Of a stretch of 64,000 nt of DNA, positions 9,733 through 17,401 are shown in pieces (the first letter of the stretch is position 1; every line of letters begins with the position of its first letter). The notes beneath the pieces were generated by a model. It saw only the letters and a list, made by a program, of their open reading frames with translations. It was not told the DNA's origin and made no database searches. Origin of the DNA: Acinetobacter wuhouensis (lineage in GTDB: Bacteria > Pseudomonadota > Gammaproteobacteria > Pseudomonadales > Moraxellaceae). The stretch spans positions 1,302,001 to 1,366,000 of the forward strand of contig NZ_CP031716.1 in NCBI RefSeq assembly GCF_001696605.3. The letters are read 5' to 3'. Position numbers and translations under genes: made by a program.

Positions 9733-10434
9733 TTAAACGGTTGAGACATTAAATAAAGAACCGATCCAACTTGAGAAAATCATTGCGAGAATGCCCCAAA
9801 CTGCAACACGTAAACTACCTTTGAGCATGGATGTCCCTGCGAAATAACTAGATAATGCACCTAAAAATGCTAAAGAAAGTATTCCGACGACGAGTACAAT
9901 TTTACTCAGATAAATTTCTGGGCTAAATAGTATGGCGAGTGTGGGTAAAAGTGCCCCAACTGAAAATGAAAGGGCGGAAGATGCTGCGGCTTGAATTGGT
10001 TTGGCAGTGGTCATTTCATTGATTCCAATCTCATCTCTGGCATGCGCTTCTAAAGCATCTCTTGCTGAGAGTTGGATTGCAACTTGGTGTGCAAGTTCAG
10101 GGTCTAAACCACGATGTATATAGATCTGGGTGAGCTCTTTAAGCTCTAAATGTGGGTTTTTTTCGAGTTCTCTAGCTTCAATTTTTAGATCAGCTTCTTC
10201 AATATCAGATTGAGATTTAACTGAAATATATTCACCAGCAGCCATTGAAGTTGCACCAGAAATTAAGCCTGCAATACAGGTAATTAAAAGGGTGTGACTT
10301 GAAGCACCACTGGCTGCCATACCCATCACTAAGCTGGTGACAGAAATGATGCCATCGTTTGCACCTAAAACGGCTGCTCTTAACCAACCTGTACGTTGTA
10401 TAAAGTGTTGTTCTAAATGATGAGAATGCGGCAT
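9733..10434 (-). CDS. VIT1/CCC1-family membrane transporter
   Basis: This inner-membrane protein of the vacuolar iron transporter family probably moves Fe or Mn out of the cytoplasm. It starts with a histidine-bearing tail, then the family signature GWLRAAVLGANDGIISVTSL in helix 1, GLISGATSMAAGEYISV in helix 2, an acidic cytoplasmic metal-binding segment with many Glu residues (about residues 75-130), and three C-terminal hydrophobic helices. Five membrane helices in 233 residues is standard. The gene is transcribed away from the prophage, whose left attachment site begins 66 bp upstream of its start codon, so its promoter probably lies in that 66-bp interval or now extends into phage DNA. 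Confidence 0.87.
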   Translation of the reverse strand: MPHSHHLEQHFIQRTGWLRAAVLGANDGIISVTSLVMGMAASGASSHTLLITCIAGLISGATSMAAGEYISVKSQSDIEEADLKIEARELEKNPHLELKELTQIYIHRGLDPELAHQVAIQLSARDALEAHARDEIGINEMTTAKPIQAAASSALSFSVGALLPTLAILFSPEIYLSKIVLVVGILSLAFLGALSSYFAGTSMLKGSLRVAVWGILAMIFSSWIGSLFNVSTV

Positions 10435-10499
10435 AGTGATAACTCAGTCATGTTTTAAGAATATTTAGAACTAAGTATATGATAAAAATTATGATAAAA

Positions 10500-10519
10500 A
10501 TAAAAAAGCTCCTATTAAA
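10500..10519. other. Prophage left attachment site, attL core
   Basis: The 20-bp sequence ATAAAAAAGCTCCTATTAAA is identical to 47033-47052. Bases just outside the match differ on both sides (A/T before, A/G after). Joining the left flank to the right flank across one copy recreates an unbroken host terminator with a longer T-run, supporting this as the crossover core. Confidence 0.85.
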
Positions 10520-10546
10520 AGTGCATTTTTTGAAAATGCACTTTTT
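10517..10546. terminator. Bidirectional terminator at the left prophage end
   Basis: AAAAGTGCATTTT and AAAATGCACTTTT pair over 13 bp around a 3-base loop, with A/T runs on both sides. It lies just inside the prophage, between the outward host transporter gene and the integrase, and would insulate phage and host transcription. Confidence 0.75.
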
Positions 10547-10690
10547 AAAACGCTTGGTTTTATAATCTTTAAAATCATAAACTTATTCCAATAAATGAAT
10601 CTCAATAGCATTGTGTTTATCTATTTTGTTTTAATATTTTTGGACATTTTTAGTGTTTTGGTTATATTTTACGTTAAAATGTTCAACCAA

Positions 10691-10708
10691 TTACGCCAAG
10701 TTTACGCC
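10691..10708. promoter_or_regulatory. Left integrase arm-type site pair
   Basis: TTACGCC occurs at 10691-10697 and again at 10702-10708, an 11-bp step, so both copies face the same side of the helix. The same pair with the same 11-bp step is found at 46987-47004 near the other end. Such paired direct repeats at both ends are expected of arm sites bound by the integrase N-terminal domain. This pair lies just before the integrase ATG and so may also repress int. Confidence 0.6.
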
Positions 10709-10712
10709 CAAA

Positions 10713-11729
10713 ATGAAGCTTCCAAAACCTAGAAAACGCGGTGAATCTTATCGAATTGAGCTCATGTTTAATGGTACAAGAATAAGCGCAACGCGAGATA
10801 CTGAAAAAGAATGTGAGCAATGGGCGATGCTCAAGTTGCTCGAATTAAAAACAAATCAGCATCTCAAGGAGGATATCAAACAACATTATCCTTTTTCCGC
10901 ATTAATGTCTAAATATTATGAAGAAGTTGGTAAATCTCTTAAGTCAAAAAGATTCATTAAAATATCAATTAGCCAATTTATCAAAACCTATCCAATTCTG
11001 GCTGAAACATCAATTCATGATATTACGCCACAAATACTTACTGATTGGCGTAATTCAAGATTAAAGAAAGTTAGCTCAGCCTCTGTGTTGAGGGATATTT
11101 CTTTATTTTCAGCAATCTTTTCTTATGCTCAGAAAGAATTATTTTTGATTGATAAAAATCCTTTCTCGCTAGTATCTAAACCATCCCAACCCAAGGCAAG
11201 AAATAGGCGAATCAGTGAAGAAGAAATTGCTTTAATTCTTGATGCTCATGATTATCAAATTGGACAAGTACCATCAAAACAAGAGCATTTTATTGCATGG
11301 GTATTTTTATTCGCAATTGAAACAACAATGAGACAGGGTGAGATACTTTCGATCAAGCGATCAGATATTTATGAGGACTATATTCATTTACCAATGACTA
11401 AAAATGGAGATGCTAGAGACGTTCCATTATTAGATAGCGCAAAAGAACTTTTAAAGCTCATTCCCAACAATGGATCTGAAAAGCTATTAGATATAAGTAG
11501 TACAACTTTTCAGAATATGTTTGGAAATAGAATAAGGAAAATTGGATTAACTGACTTCCATTTTCACGACACAAGGCATGAGGGAATAACAAGGATGGTG
11601 AGAAAAAGAAAAATTCCAGTTGAAATGTTGGCAAAGATTACAGGGCATAAAACTATTGGTATTTTGATTAATACTTACTACAACCCAACAGCCACAGAAA
11701 TAAGCAAAATGCTAAACGAGTCTAATTGA
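10713..11729 (+). CDS. int: Phage tyrosine integrase
   Basis: The protein catalyses site-specific recombination between attP and attB. Counting from the ATG at 10713 (338 aa), a basic N-terminus (MKLPKPRKRGESYRIELMF) fits an arm-binding domain; a core-binding domain follows, and the catalytic domain has Arg207 (TTMRQGE), Lys230 (PMTKNGDARDVPL), His285-x-x-Arg288 (HDTRHE), His312 (ITGHKT) and a Tyr at 322 or 323 (INTYYNP). All active-site residues are present. A GTG at 10653 would add 20 residues that run through the TTACGCC repeats, so I prefer the ATG. It is the leftmost phage gene, pointing inward. Confidence 0.93.
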   Translation: MKLPKPRKRGESYRIELMFNGTRISATRDTEKECEQWAMLKLLELKTNQHLKEDIKQHYPFSALMSKYYEEVGKSLKSKRFIKISISQFIKTYPILAETSIHDITPQILTDWRNSRLKKVSSASVLRDISLFSAIFSYAQKELFLIDKNPFSLVSKPSQPKARNRRISEEEIALILDAHDYQIGQVPSKQEHFIAWVFLFAIETTMRQGEILSIKRSDIYEDYIHLPMTKNGDARDVPLLDSAKELLKLIPNNGSEKLLDISSTTFQNMFGNRIRKIGLTDFHFHDTRHEGITRMVRKRKIPVEMLAKITGHKTIGILINTYYNPTATEISKMLNESN

Positions 11730-11739
11730 CTCGTTTAGC
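11711..11739. terminator. Perfect 12-bp hairpin shared by the int and xis-like 3' ends
   Basis: GCTAAACGAGTC (11711-11722) and GACTCGTTTAGC (11728-11739) pair perfectly around TAATT. The hairpin contains the stop codons of both converging genes, which overlap by 8 bp. It lacks a U-tract, so it may act on mRNA stability or pausing rather than as a strong terminator. Confidence 0.5.
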
Positions 11740-12015
11740 ACCACGTTTACTTTTAGGATTTTGACTCAAGATTGCCATTGCTGTTTTGGAGTCGTACAAA
11801 AACTTTCCATCAGATCCCTGATTAAATCCATCCAATCTTTTAATGATTGTTGTTTTTGCCATCCCGTACTTCTCAACAAGCCATGCTACGGACACAAGAG
11901 TGGGTATTTTTTCCATTTCCAAGCCAACAATCTCACCACCAAATGCACTTTGACCAAGCATCACTTGAGGAGGTGTATCGCTTTCAACAGTAATAAGATA
12001 TTTAAATGACCCCAT
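11722..12015 (-). CDS. Small winged-helix phage protein, candidate excisionase
   Basis: This 97-residue protein starts at the ATG at 12015, preceded by a strong AAAGGAGG site, and shares a TGATG overlap with the gene before it. The second half (PTLVSVAWLVEKYGMAKTTI, then a KRL...GKFLYDSKTAMAIL tract) looks like a helix-turn-helix of the excisionase/AlpA kind, with a basic tail (KSKRGAKR). It is the last gene of the leftward early operon and converges on int, as excisionase genes often do. The function is inference from shape and place; it could be another small DNA-binding protein. Confidence 0.5.
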   Translation of the reverse strand: MGSFKYLITVESDTPPQVMLGQSAFGGEIVGLEMEKIPTLVSVAWLVEKYGMAKTTIIKRLDGFNQGSDGKFLYDSKTAMAILSQNPKSKRGAKRVN

Positions 12016-12197
12016 CAACCTTCCTCCTTTCTGTAAGCCCAATAATCGATACTCGGCTCAGCAGTTAAAACCAAATCTTTTTTACAGTTTGTGCACTTAA
12101 TATCCCATTCACCAATATGGTCATCTTCATGCACTTGATTGTTAATATCTTCTCGATTCATACCCCATGAACAGTAGGGGCAGTCAAAGTCCATCAT
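12015..12197 (-). CDS. Small zinc-ribbon-like phage protein
   Basis: This 60-residue protein has two Cys pairs, CPYC near the N-terminus and CTNC around residue 36, spaced as in a zinc ribbon. It overlaps both neighbours by a few bases, showing translational coupling in the leftward operon. I do not recognise a function. Confidence 0.65.
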   Translation of the reverse strand: MMDFDCPYCSWGMNREDINNQVHEDDHIGEWDIKCTNCKKDLVLTAEPSIDYWAYRKEEG

Positions 12198-12742
12198 GCT
12201 ATTGCTCCCATCAAAGCCCGCACTCGATTTAATTCAACTTTAGTATGAGCAGTACCACCACTATTTATATCTAGATAAAATTGCAGAAGATCCTTTTTAT
12301 TTTGAAAATCGTACATCTGGATAACGATTCGCAAATCTCGCAAAATCACACGCATCGGCAGATCATTATGCTTGATTCCAAATACTGTTAATTCGCCTTT
12401 AATAAATTTACGAATAGCAGTGAGTCGCTGCAATCCATCAACACAAACAGTCTGCTCAGGAAGGTCACCGTTTAAATCAACTTCACGCCAAGCAGGATTA
12501 TTAAAGCGAATAGTTAAGCCGCTTTCATCTACAATTCTACGAAGCACATTCTCTAAAAAATTTACTTGCTGCTGTTCAGTCCAAACATGCCCACGCTGGA
12601 AGTCGGGATTAAAATCAATACCATCTGCACAATATTCACTTTCACCTTGAATCCAAGTTTCAAGATAATTAAAACCGCAGTGAAAATTACGAATAGGGCG
12701 CTCAATTGGTTTGATAAGAGCATTAAATTCACTTATTTTCAT
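12194..12742 (-). CDS. Stand-alone DUF262-family protein
   Basis: The 182-residue protein matches the DUF262 (GmrS N-terminal, ParB/sulfiredoxin-like) core: DFNPDFQRGHVW, VCVDGLQRLTAIRKFI (family motif DGQQR, here DGLQR) and INSGGTAHTKVEL. In the GmrSD type IV restriction enzymes this domain binds and hydrolyses nucleotides and acts with a DUF1524 HNH nuclease domain. Here it stands alone, without the nuclease half, in a phage early operon. Phage copies of this length exist, but their job is not established; it could modulate host restriction or have a regulatory role. Overlaps with both neighbours show operon membership. Confidence 0.78.
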   Translation of the reverse strand: MKISEFNALIKPIERPIRNFHCGFNYLETWIQGESEYCADGIDFNPDFQRGHVWTEQQQVNFLENVLRRIVDESGLTIRFNNPAWREVDLNGDLPEQTVCVDGLQRLTAIRKFIKGELTVFGIKHNDLPMRVILRDLRIVIQMYDFQNKKDLLQFYLDINSGGTAHTKVELNRVRALMGAIA

Positions 12743-12971
12743 GCCCTTGCTCCTTATGCTTAGTCATAATATTTGCACCACAAAAAGGGCAATAATTTAA
12801 AGCAACACGATTTTTCTTAAATCTACCTGCGACAATTTCAAGACGTGAAGATTCACGATCTCTAATCGTCATAACTTGCGCTTCAATATCACCGTAATGA
12901 TTGGTGGTTACTTCTTTTAAAGATGCACACATATTTAACCAGTTGCCAGTGTTCACGCATTGATCACTCAT
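12729..12971 (-). CDS. Hypothetical phage early protein with a CPFC knuckle
   Basis: This 80-residue protein has a C-terminal YCPFCGANI motif, one half of a zinc-binding ribbon; the second pair is not obvious (single Cys near residues 5 and 15). It overlaps the genes on either side. I do not recognise it beyond the metal-binding look. Confidence 0.6.
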   Translation of the reverse strand: MSDQCVNTGNWLNMCASLKEVTTNHYGDIEAQVMTIRDRESSRLEIVAGRFKKNRVALNYCPFCGANIMTKHKEQGHENK

Positions 12972-13521
12972 GCCCTTGCTCCTGTGCTTTGATCATGGCT
13001 TTACAGTATGCCGCTACTTTTTCAGCCTCTTCTTTTGTTTTGAAAATTTCGTAATATCCAATATCGTCATTTTCATCATCCCATTGAATAGCAGCAAAAA
13101 CTGGATCTTGATCTAATTCATATGAGATACGATGCTCAACCTCTACGACCTCACCGACTGGTGTATCACAAAGCCAATCAGGGTCTTCACGATAGATATT
13201 TTCGCTTTCATCTAAATACCAGGTTTTGATTTCTTTAACCGGCACCAAAACAAAACCTTCCGGGATGGCTTGGGCTTTAGAAAAACTAATAGCTTTTAAC
13301 CACATCGCCCAACCAGTATTCACACGGTGAAAAGTGTCATTTGCATCATCTTTATAAATCGGATCAAGACCATCTTTTACAACATAGTTACCTTGCTCCA
13401 TATCAAAAACAAGGACTTCAGCACGGTCTGTCAACCAATATTTTGCTTCGAAATTTGGTAATTGCTCAGCCCAAAATGATTGTTTCTCTGCCAATGTTGG
13501 CATTCCTTTAATATCCATCAC
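12964..13521 (-). CDS. Hypothetical phage early protein, 185 aa
   Basis: This acidic soluble protein is rich in Trp and Tyr (WYLDESENIYREDPDW) and has a C-terminal helical stretch with FKTKEEAEKVAAYCKAMIKA. It is coupled to the preceding gene by a TGATG overlap. I recognise no catalytic motif. The EEAEKVAAYCKA part resembles short helices of phage accessory proteins, nothing firmer. Confidence 0.6.
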   Translation of the reverse strand: MMDIKGMPTLAEKQSFWAEQLPNFEAKYWLTDRAEVLVFDMEQGNYVVKDGLDPIYKDDANDTFHRVNTGWAMWLKAISFSKAQAIPEGFVLVPVKEIKTWYLDESENIYREDPDWLCDTPVGEVVEVEHRISYELDQDPVFAAIQWDDENDDIGYYEIFKTKEEAEKVAAYCKAMIKAQEQGHE

Positions 13522-13865
13522 GCAACCTCACTTTTTTTACGAATTTCACGTGCGAAAAGCGCGTATGCATCATCTTCACTAAAGTTAATATCAATTAAGA
13601 AAAATCCATTTGGTGCAATCGGATCCCATTTTGTAATATCGCAATTGTCCATCATGATTTCCCAATCATCAGAAGACACAGAGCTTTCTAAATAAAAGAT
13701 AACTGTCTCAATATTGAAATGATCCAGCATTGCTCCCCATGCTTCTGATGAGATGACTTCGTCATCCGAATGATATTTATCTAAGTAAGCAAGGTAAGTA
13801 GGGTGTGACCAAGTTCCCATCTCATCGCGAATAATTTCAGCAGGTTTTAATTGATTAATTTCCAT
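13518..13865 (-). CDS. Hypothetical acidic phage early protein
   Basis: This 115-residue strongly acidic protein starts at the ATG at 13865, after a GGTGG ribosome site; an in-frame ATG 12 bases further upstream has no site. Acidic early proteins sometimes mimic DNA, but no repeat or fold supports this here. A 72-bp gap separates it from the exonuclease gene, the only sizeable gap inside the leftward operon, and could hold an extra promoter. Confidence 0.6.
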   Translation of the reverse strand: MEINQLKPAEIIRDEMGTWSHPTYLAYLDKYHSDDEVISSEAWGAMLDHFNIETVIFYLESSVSSDDWEIMMDNCDITKWDPIAPNGFFLIDINFSEDDAYALFAREIRKKSEVA

Positions 13866-13937
13866 CACAACCACCATAATTCTATTAAAATAAATAATTA
13901 CCGTTAAATTTGAGCCTATTCTTTTATTGGAATAGGA

Positions 13938-14576
13938 TTATGCTGCTTGCTCCCACTTAAACCCCCGTTTATCAAGCAATTCACAAAGCATGTCTTGAGC
14001 AACACGAGTTTTATTTATCAATTGCTTTTCACGCTTTGCATCTCGCTTACGGAATAATGTTGTGATTCGAAGCTCAGGGGTGATATGCCCAACAATGTGC
14101 CAATCTTCTGGTTCATGTTTTTTAATTAGATGACTTGGAGTGTCTACCAATCCAAAAACCAAGCCTGAATTCCCCTTATCCCAAAGGTGCATGTATGTGT
14201 CTAATTGCCATTCATACAGCTTTTTTTGACCTTCTTTTATAGTTAAGGGAAAGGTGTCTTTTGAGTAAGACGACTTAACATCTAAAATTAAATCTTCTTC
14301 ATCCTCGCAAATATCGCACTCACCAGTGAATAGATCAGAAGTTTTACGAACCTTATTCTTGACATAAAAGTTGCCTGAAACTTGGTTGTATAAAGCAATT
14401 GTTTGATCTTCTACAGCACGACCTTTTTCAATTTCAAGCGTATTAAGATTAGGTTTCCACCCCAACATTATTTGCTTTTCCATTTCATAAATATGGGAGA
14501 GCGCACCCTCAGACAAAGTGTCTTTTTCAGGGTAAGACATAAGCTTACCCACACCTGAGGCTCTAAACTGAATCAT
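13938..14576 (-). CDS. YqaJ/lambda-Exo-like PD-(D/E)XK exonuclease
   Basis: This is the likely phage recombination exonuclease that resects double-strand ends to give the annealing protein its substrate. From the ATG at 14576 it is 212 aa, with catalytic motifs in the right order: Glu56 in IEKGRAVEDQ, Asp88 in GECDIC, and Asp99-Val-Lys101 in LILDVKSS, followed by a YEWQLDTYMHLW helix typical of this group. It overlaps the 3' end of the Bet-like gene by 14 bp, and the Exo-Bet pair is a standard phage module. The annotated extension upstream lacks a ribosome site. Confidence 0.75.
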   Translation of the reverse strand: MIQFRASGVGKLMSYPEKDTLSEGALSHIYEMEKQIMLGWKPNLNTLEIEKGRAVEDQTIALYNQVSGNFYVKNKVRKTSDLFTGECDICEDEEDLILDVKSSYSKDTFPLTIKEGQKKLYEWQLDTYMHLWDKGNSGLVFGLVDTPSHLIKKHEPEDWHIVGHITPELRITTLFRKRDAKREKQLINKTRVAQDMLCELLDKRGFKWEQAA

Positions 14577-15372
14577 GATCAAGCACCTCGGTTTGAGCGC
14601 GAACATAATGCTCTTGTTCACTAGTGATGTTGTAATGAGCCTTTAGTGACTCTAAATCACCTTGACCTGCTTTGATTTTAGTAATGGCTTTTTCAATTTG
14701 TGCGTCGTTTAGGGTAGGGCGAGAATCTGTTGCAATCTTATTTTCATCAGAAACATCATTGCCTACAGTGATAATTTTTCCCTCCATTTCCTCTTTGGTG
14801 TACTCATCACCAATTTCTTCAGGAAATGCTTTACGGAGAGCGCCTGCTTCAGCACATTTTGATAACTGACCACGCTTACGCTTTGTCCACATTGAATTTA
14901 AGCCACCACCTTTTACAGTTGCGCATGCTTCTTCAAAATATTCAGTGTGAGCAAAAGCAACCTTTTCACCATGAATCATTCGATAAACAGTTACGGTACA
15001 GAATTCAGGAACAGTGTGAGAAACGCCACCAAAATTAATATCAATCATTGGACCAAATACTGGAGCCTCAATTCCTGCATAACTGTTAGAGCGAGAAGCT
15101 GTAATTCGATGTTCTGCAATGGATGGCATGATAATGTCACGCCATTCGGTGTTTCCTGTTTTAGAATCCTTCACATTCATTGGGACGATGTGGCAAGGCT
15201 TTTTCATGATGTCGAGATTACGCGCTTTCGCATATTCAACCGCCATAACGATTGATTCAGGTTTCGCGCCAGGAAAGATTGATGAAGTCAGGGCAGACCA
15301 CATAGCTTGATCAACATCGTAATCTTTAAGCGATACACCCAATTGATTTTCCACTTGAGCTACAGCATTCAT
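14563..15372 (-). CDS. bet: Bet/RecT-type single-strand annealing protein
   Basis: This protein promotes annealing of complementary single strands in phage recombination. It begins at the ATG at 15372, six bases after GGAG. The core ARNLDIMKKPCHIVPMNVKD, then RDIIMPSIAEHRITA, TVTVYR, and GQLSKCAEAGALRKAFPEE near residue 170 correspond to the lambda Bet/RecT fold. The C-terminal 70 residues are charged and variable, probably for SSB or nuclease contacts. It lies directly upstream of the exonuclease gene with overlap. Length (269 aa) is close to lambda Bet. Confidence 0.88.
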   Translation of the reverse strand: MNAVAQVENQLGVSLKDYDVDQAMWSALTSSIFPGAKPESIVMAVEYAKARNLDIMKKPCHIVPMNVKDSKTGNTEWRDIIMPSIAEHRITASRSNSYAGIEAPVFGPMIDINFGGVSHTVPEFCTVTVYRMIHGEKVAFAHTEYFEEACATVKGGGLNSMWTKRKRGQLSKCAEAGALRKAFPEEIGDEYTKEEMEGKIITVGNDVSDENKIATDSRPTLNDAQIEKAITKIKAGQGDLESLKAHYNITSEQEHYVRAQTEVLDHDSV

Positions 15373-15405
15373 ATTCATCTCCAAGGCGGTTAGACCGCCA
15401 ATTTT

Positions 15406-16473
15406 TTAATATTTAATAGACACGTTAGGCACAGAGTTTTTCGCAATCGCACGAATCACATCTTTCGCCATTTCTTCTGTAAGACTTGGAATCTCAAAGC
15501 AAAGAGCTTTTACTGCTTCACAATTGATTGAGCGCATGTGTTCAATATTAGCTTTACGCGCTTCTTCGGCTTTTCGCTCAGCTTCTGCTTTTGCTTCCGC
15601 TTCACGCTCAATACGCAAACGCTCAGCTTCAACAGCTTTTTGACGATCAATTTCAGCTTGCTTTTCACGCTCAATAGCTTGTTGCTTCAATTGTTGCTCA
15701 CGTAATTCAGCCTGTTCTTTTTCAATCTTTAATTGAGATTCGCGCTGTTCTGCTTCAAGCTTTTCACGCTCCACACGCTCAGCTTCAAAACGTGCTTTTG
15801 CTTCTGCTTCACGTTGAGCTTTTTCAGTAGCCTCACGAGCAATAGCTTCTTCACGCTCTTTCTGTTGACGATCAATTTCAGCTTGTCGTAAGCGTTCAAG
15901 TTCCGCTTGTTCGGCTTCAAGCTTTTCACGGTCGGCTAATGCTTTGCGCAGTGCTTCCAGTGTTTCAAATTTGGCAAGCTTGGCTTGTTCTTCGAATTCC
16001 TCATACTGCGAACCAATCTCAAGGTTTTCCAAAAACTCAATATCGCCTTTTAACTTTAACGAAGTAGCATCAGCTTCAGGTGCGTGATCTTTAATAAATT
16101 GAACAGCTTCTTTATGCTTCGCCACGCGATCCTTTTCAGCTTGCTCCCAAGCATCGCGAGGCGCCAAGATTTCATTCCGAAGTTCATCAAACTTTTTAAC
16201 AGTCGCAATGCGGTCATCATCAATAAGCTTGATTTGAGCCTTTTGCTCAGCAACCAATTCCTTGCCACACTTCTCAATAAATGTCTTGGATTTACTAATT
16301 TTTAGAGCGAGCGAGCCAATCTGATCTCGTCCTTTTTTAGTGGTCACATCAGGCACATGTGAACGCGCTTCTTGAGCAATGCGCTCGAACAATTCAGCAG
16401 TGCCGCCTGGTGTGCGAAATGCAGATACAACAATGTTTTGATCCGCGATTTCTAATTCAAATTTTGCATTCAT
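15406..16473 (-). CDS. Long coiled-coil phage protein of unknown function
   Basis: The 355-residue protein starts at the ATG at 16473 after AAGGATAAG. The first 150 residues form a mixed domain (ELEIADQNIVVSAFRTPGGT), then about 150 residues of Glu/Lys/Arg/Ala heptads form one long coiled coil, and a short C-terminal domain (MAKDVIRAIAKNSVPNVSI) ends it. No membrane segment is present, so TolA-like labels based on composition would be misleading. Its place before bet and the exonuclease suggests a role in phage recombination or replication. Confidence 0.7.
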   Translation of the reverse strand: MNAKFELEIADQNIVVSAFRTPGGTAELFERIAQEARSHVPDVTTKKGRDQIGSLALKISKSKTFIEKCGKELVAEQKAQIKLIDDDRIATVKKFDELRNEILAPRDAWEQAEKDRVAKHKEAVQFIKDHAPEADATSLKLKGDIEFLENLEIGSQYEEFEEQAKLAKFETLEALRKALADREKLEAEQAELERLRQAEIDRQQKEREEAIAREATEKAQREAEAKARFEAERVEREKLEAEQRESQLKIEKEQAELREQQLKQQAIEREKQAEIDRQKAVEAERLRIEREAEAKAEAERKAEEARKANIEHMRSINCEAVKALCFEIPSLTEEMAKDVIRAIAKNSVPNVSIKY

Positions 16474-16477
16474 ATTC

Positions 16478-16855
16478 TTATCCTTGTGCCATTTCAAATT
16501 TTTCAACCGCATCCGCTTCAAGCCATTCATTCAACTCATAAACCTGAGATTCAGTCAGTATGAACTCAACACTCATTTTTGTTTCTTCAAAGTCAGAGCG
16601 AGTTACAACAGCAAGTGTTCTGCTATCAACTTCGAATTTTGTATATTCAACTTCATAGCCGTTTTGCGGGTTTGACTGAGGCTCTAAATAAGCCATATCA
16701 GTGAGCTGTTCACCTTTGATTTCACAATCAATTGAATACATTCCAAACGTGAAACTAAACGTCACAACATCGTGTTCAACTTCAATTGATTTCTTATCAA
16801 TAGCAAAAGGAAAGCAGGGCGCGAACAATTCAGGTTTGGTTTGAGTGTTCATCAT
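16478..16855 (-). CDS. Hypothetical phage early protein, 125 aa
   Basis: This mostly beta-rich acidic protein ends in a helical segment (SQVYELNEWLEADAVEKFEMA). It overlaps the preceding gene by 4 bp (ATGA) and ends 4 bp before the start of the coiled-coil gene. I do not recognise a family. Confidence 0.6.
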   Translation of the reverse strand: MMNTQTKPELFAPCFPFAIDKKSIEVEHDVVTFSFTFGMYSIDCEIKGEQLTDMAYLEPQSNPQNGYEVEYTKFEVDSRTLAVVTRSDFEETKMSVEFILTESQVYELNEWLEADAVEKFEMAQG

Positions 16856-17196
16856 TTAACTCCAGCAATCGCAGCGTTAATCTTTCCAATCTCATAACGA
16901 TCGACGTATGCGTTCACAGTCTCGTCATGACGAACCACGTTCAGAATGTCCAGAAACTCGACCGAAGCACCATCTAACGCATACTCGACATAGATGTTGT
17001 AATCGTTGGCTTTGACAGTAGCGATACAGGTCTCATTGCAAGTACGGTTAAGCACTTCATATTTTTGAGCCGTGATAACCACTTGATGACTATCATCAGC
17101 AACTTTGGCAGGCTGGAATGCGTAAGCTACTGCTATCCCCGCGCTGATTGATGCTGCAATGATTGCAGACTTGAGAATATTGAATTTAGTTGTCAT
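16852..17196 (-). CDS. First gene of the leftward operon: small protein with N-terminal membrane or signal segment
   Basis: The 114-residue protein begins with a basic tip and a hydrophobic helix (ILKSAIIAASISAGIAVAYAF), then a soluble domain with a Cys pair (NRTCNETCIATV) that could form a disulfide if exported. It is the promoter-proximal gene of the leftward transcript. Position is like lambda genes right after pL, but there is no similarity I recognise. Confidence 0.6.
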   Translation of the reverse strand: MTTKFNILKSAIIAASISAGIAVAYAFQPAKVADDSHQVVITAQKYEVLNRTCNETCIATVKANDYNIYVEYALDGASVEFLDILNVVRHDETVNAYVDRYEIGKINAAIAGVK

Positions 17197-17214
17197 AATG
17201 ACCTCGTTGTGTTG

Positions 17215-17247
17215 AAGCCCGATTTGATGTCCAGTCCAGTCGGGCTT
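17215..17247 (-). promoter_or_regulatory. Hairpin in the 5' leader of the leftward transcript
   Basis: AAGCCCGA (17215-17222) pairs with TCGGGCTT (17240-17247) over 8 bp. On the minus strand the hairpin lies about 19 bases before the first start codon of the leftward operon. A T-run follows on the plus strand only, so it would terminate rightward, not leftward, transcription. A similar AGCCCG/CGGGCT hairpin is in the leader of the moron at 33588. Confidence 0.55.
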
Positions 17248-17267
17248 TTTTGTGTTTACGAGGCTTA

Positions 17268-17340
17268 TGTTCGGTTAATCGAACAATAAAGTCAATACTT
17301 TTGTTCGGAAAATATAAAAAATAATTCGGTTATACGAACT
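17268..17340. promoter_or_regulatory. Left operator cluster (OL-like) and leftward promoter
   Basis: Three sites share the palindrome TGTTCG-N6-CGAACA: a nearly perfect site at 17268-17285 (TGTTCGGTTAATCGAACA), a half site at 17302-17307, and AATTCG-N6-CGAACT at 17323-17340. On the minus strand a TTGACT box (17290-17295) lies just upstream of the first site, consistent with a promoter for the leftward early operon covered by repressor. The same consensus occurs at 18088-18173. Confidence 0.75.
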
Positions 17341-17357
17341 TTTGATTTTTGATAGAC

Positions 17358-17388
17358 AAAATAAAACCCGCCATTAATGCGGGTTCTA
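17358..17388 (-). terminator. Terminator of the repressor gene
   Basis: ACCCGC (17366-17371) and GCGGGT (17379-17384) form a stem around CATTAAT. On the minus strand the stem is followed by TTTATTTTG. It lies 14 bp past the repressor stop codon and keeps repressor transcription out of the leftward operon. Confidence 0.7.
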
Positions 17389-17401
17389 AAACATTTTTAT
17401 T

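Noticed and set aside
10691..10712. CRISPR or tandem repeat array from the repeated TTACGCC
   Set aside because: Only two short copies at each prophage end, with spacing and placement of integrase arm sites.
10653..10712. Upstream GTG start of the integrase
   Set aside because: The 20 added residues would be coded by the arm-site repeats and are hydrophobic, unlike integrase N-termini; the ATG at 10713 opens a typical basic start.
15406..16473. TolA-like envelope protein
   Set aside because: Similarity is just composition of charged coiled coil; there is no membrane anchor or TolA C-terminal domain, and the gene is in a phage recombination operon.
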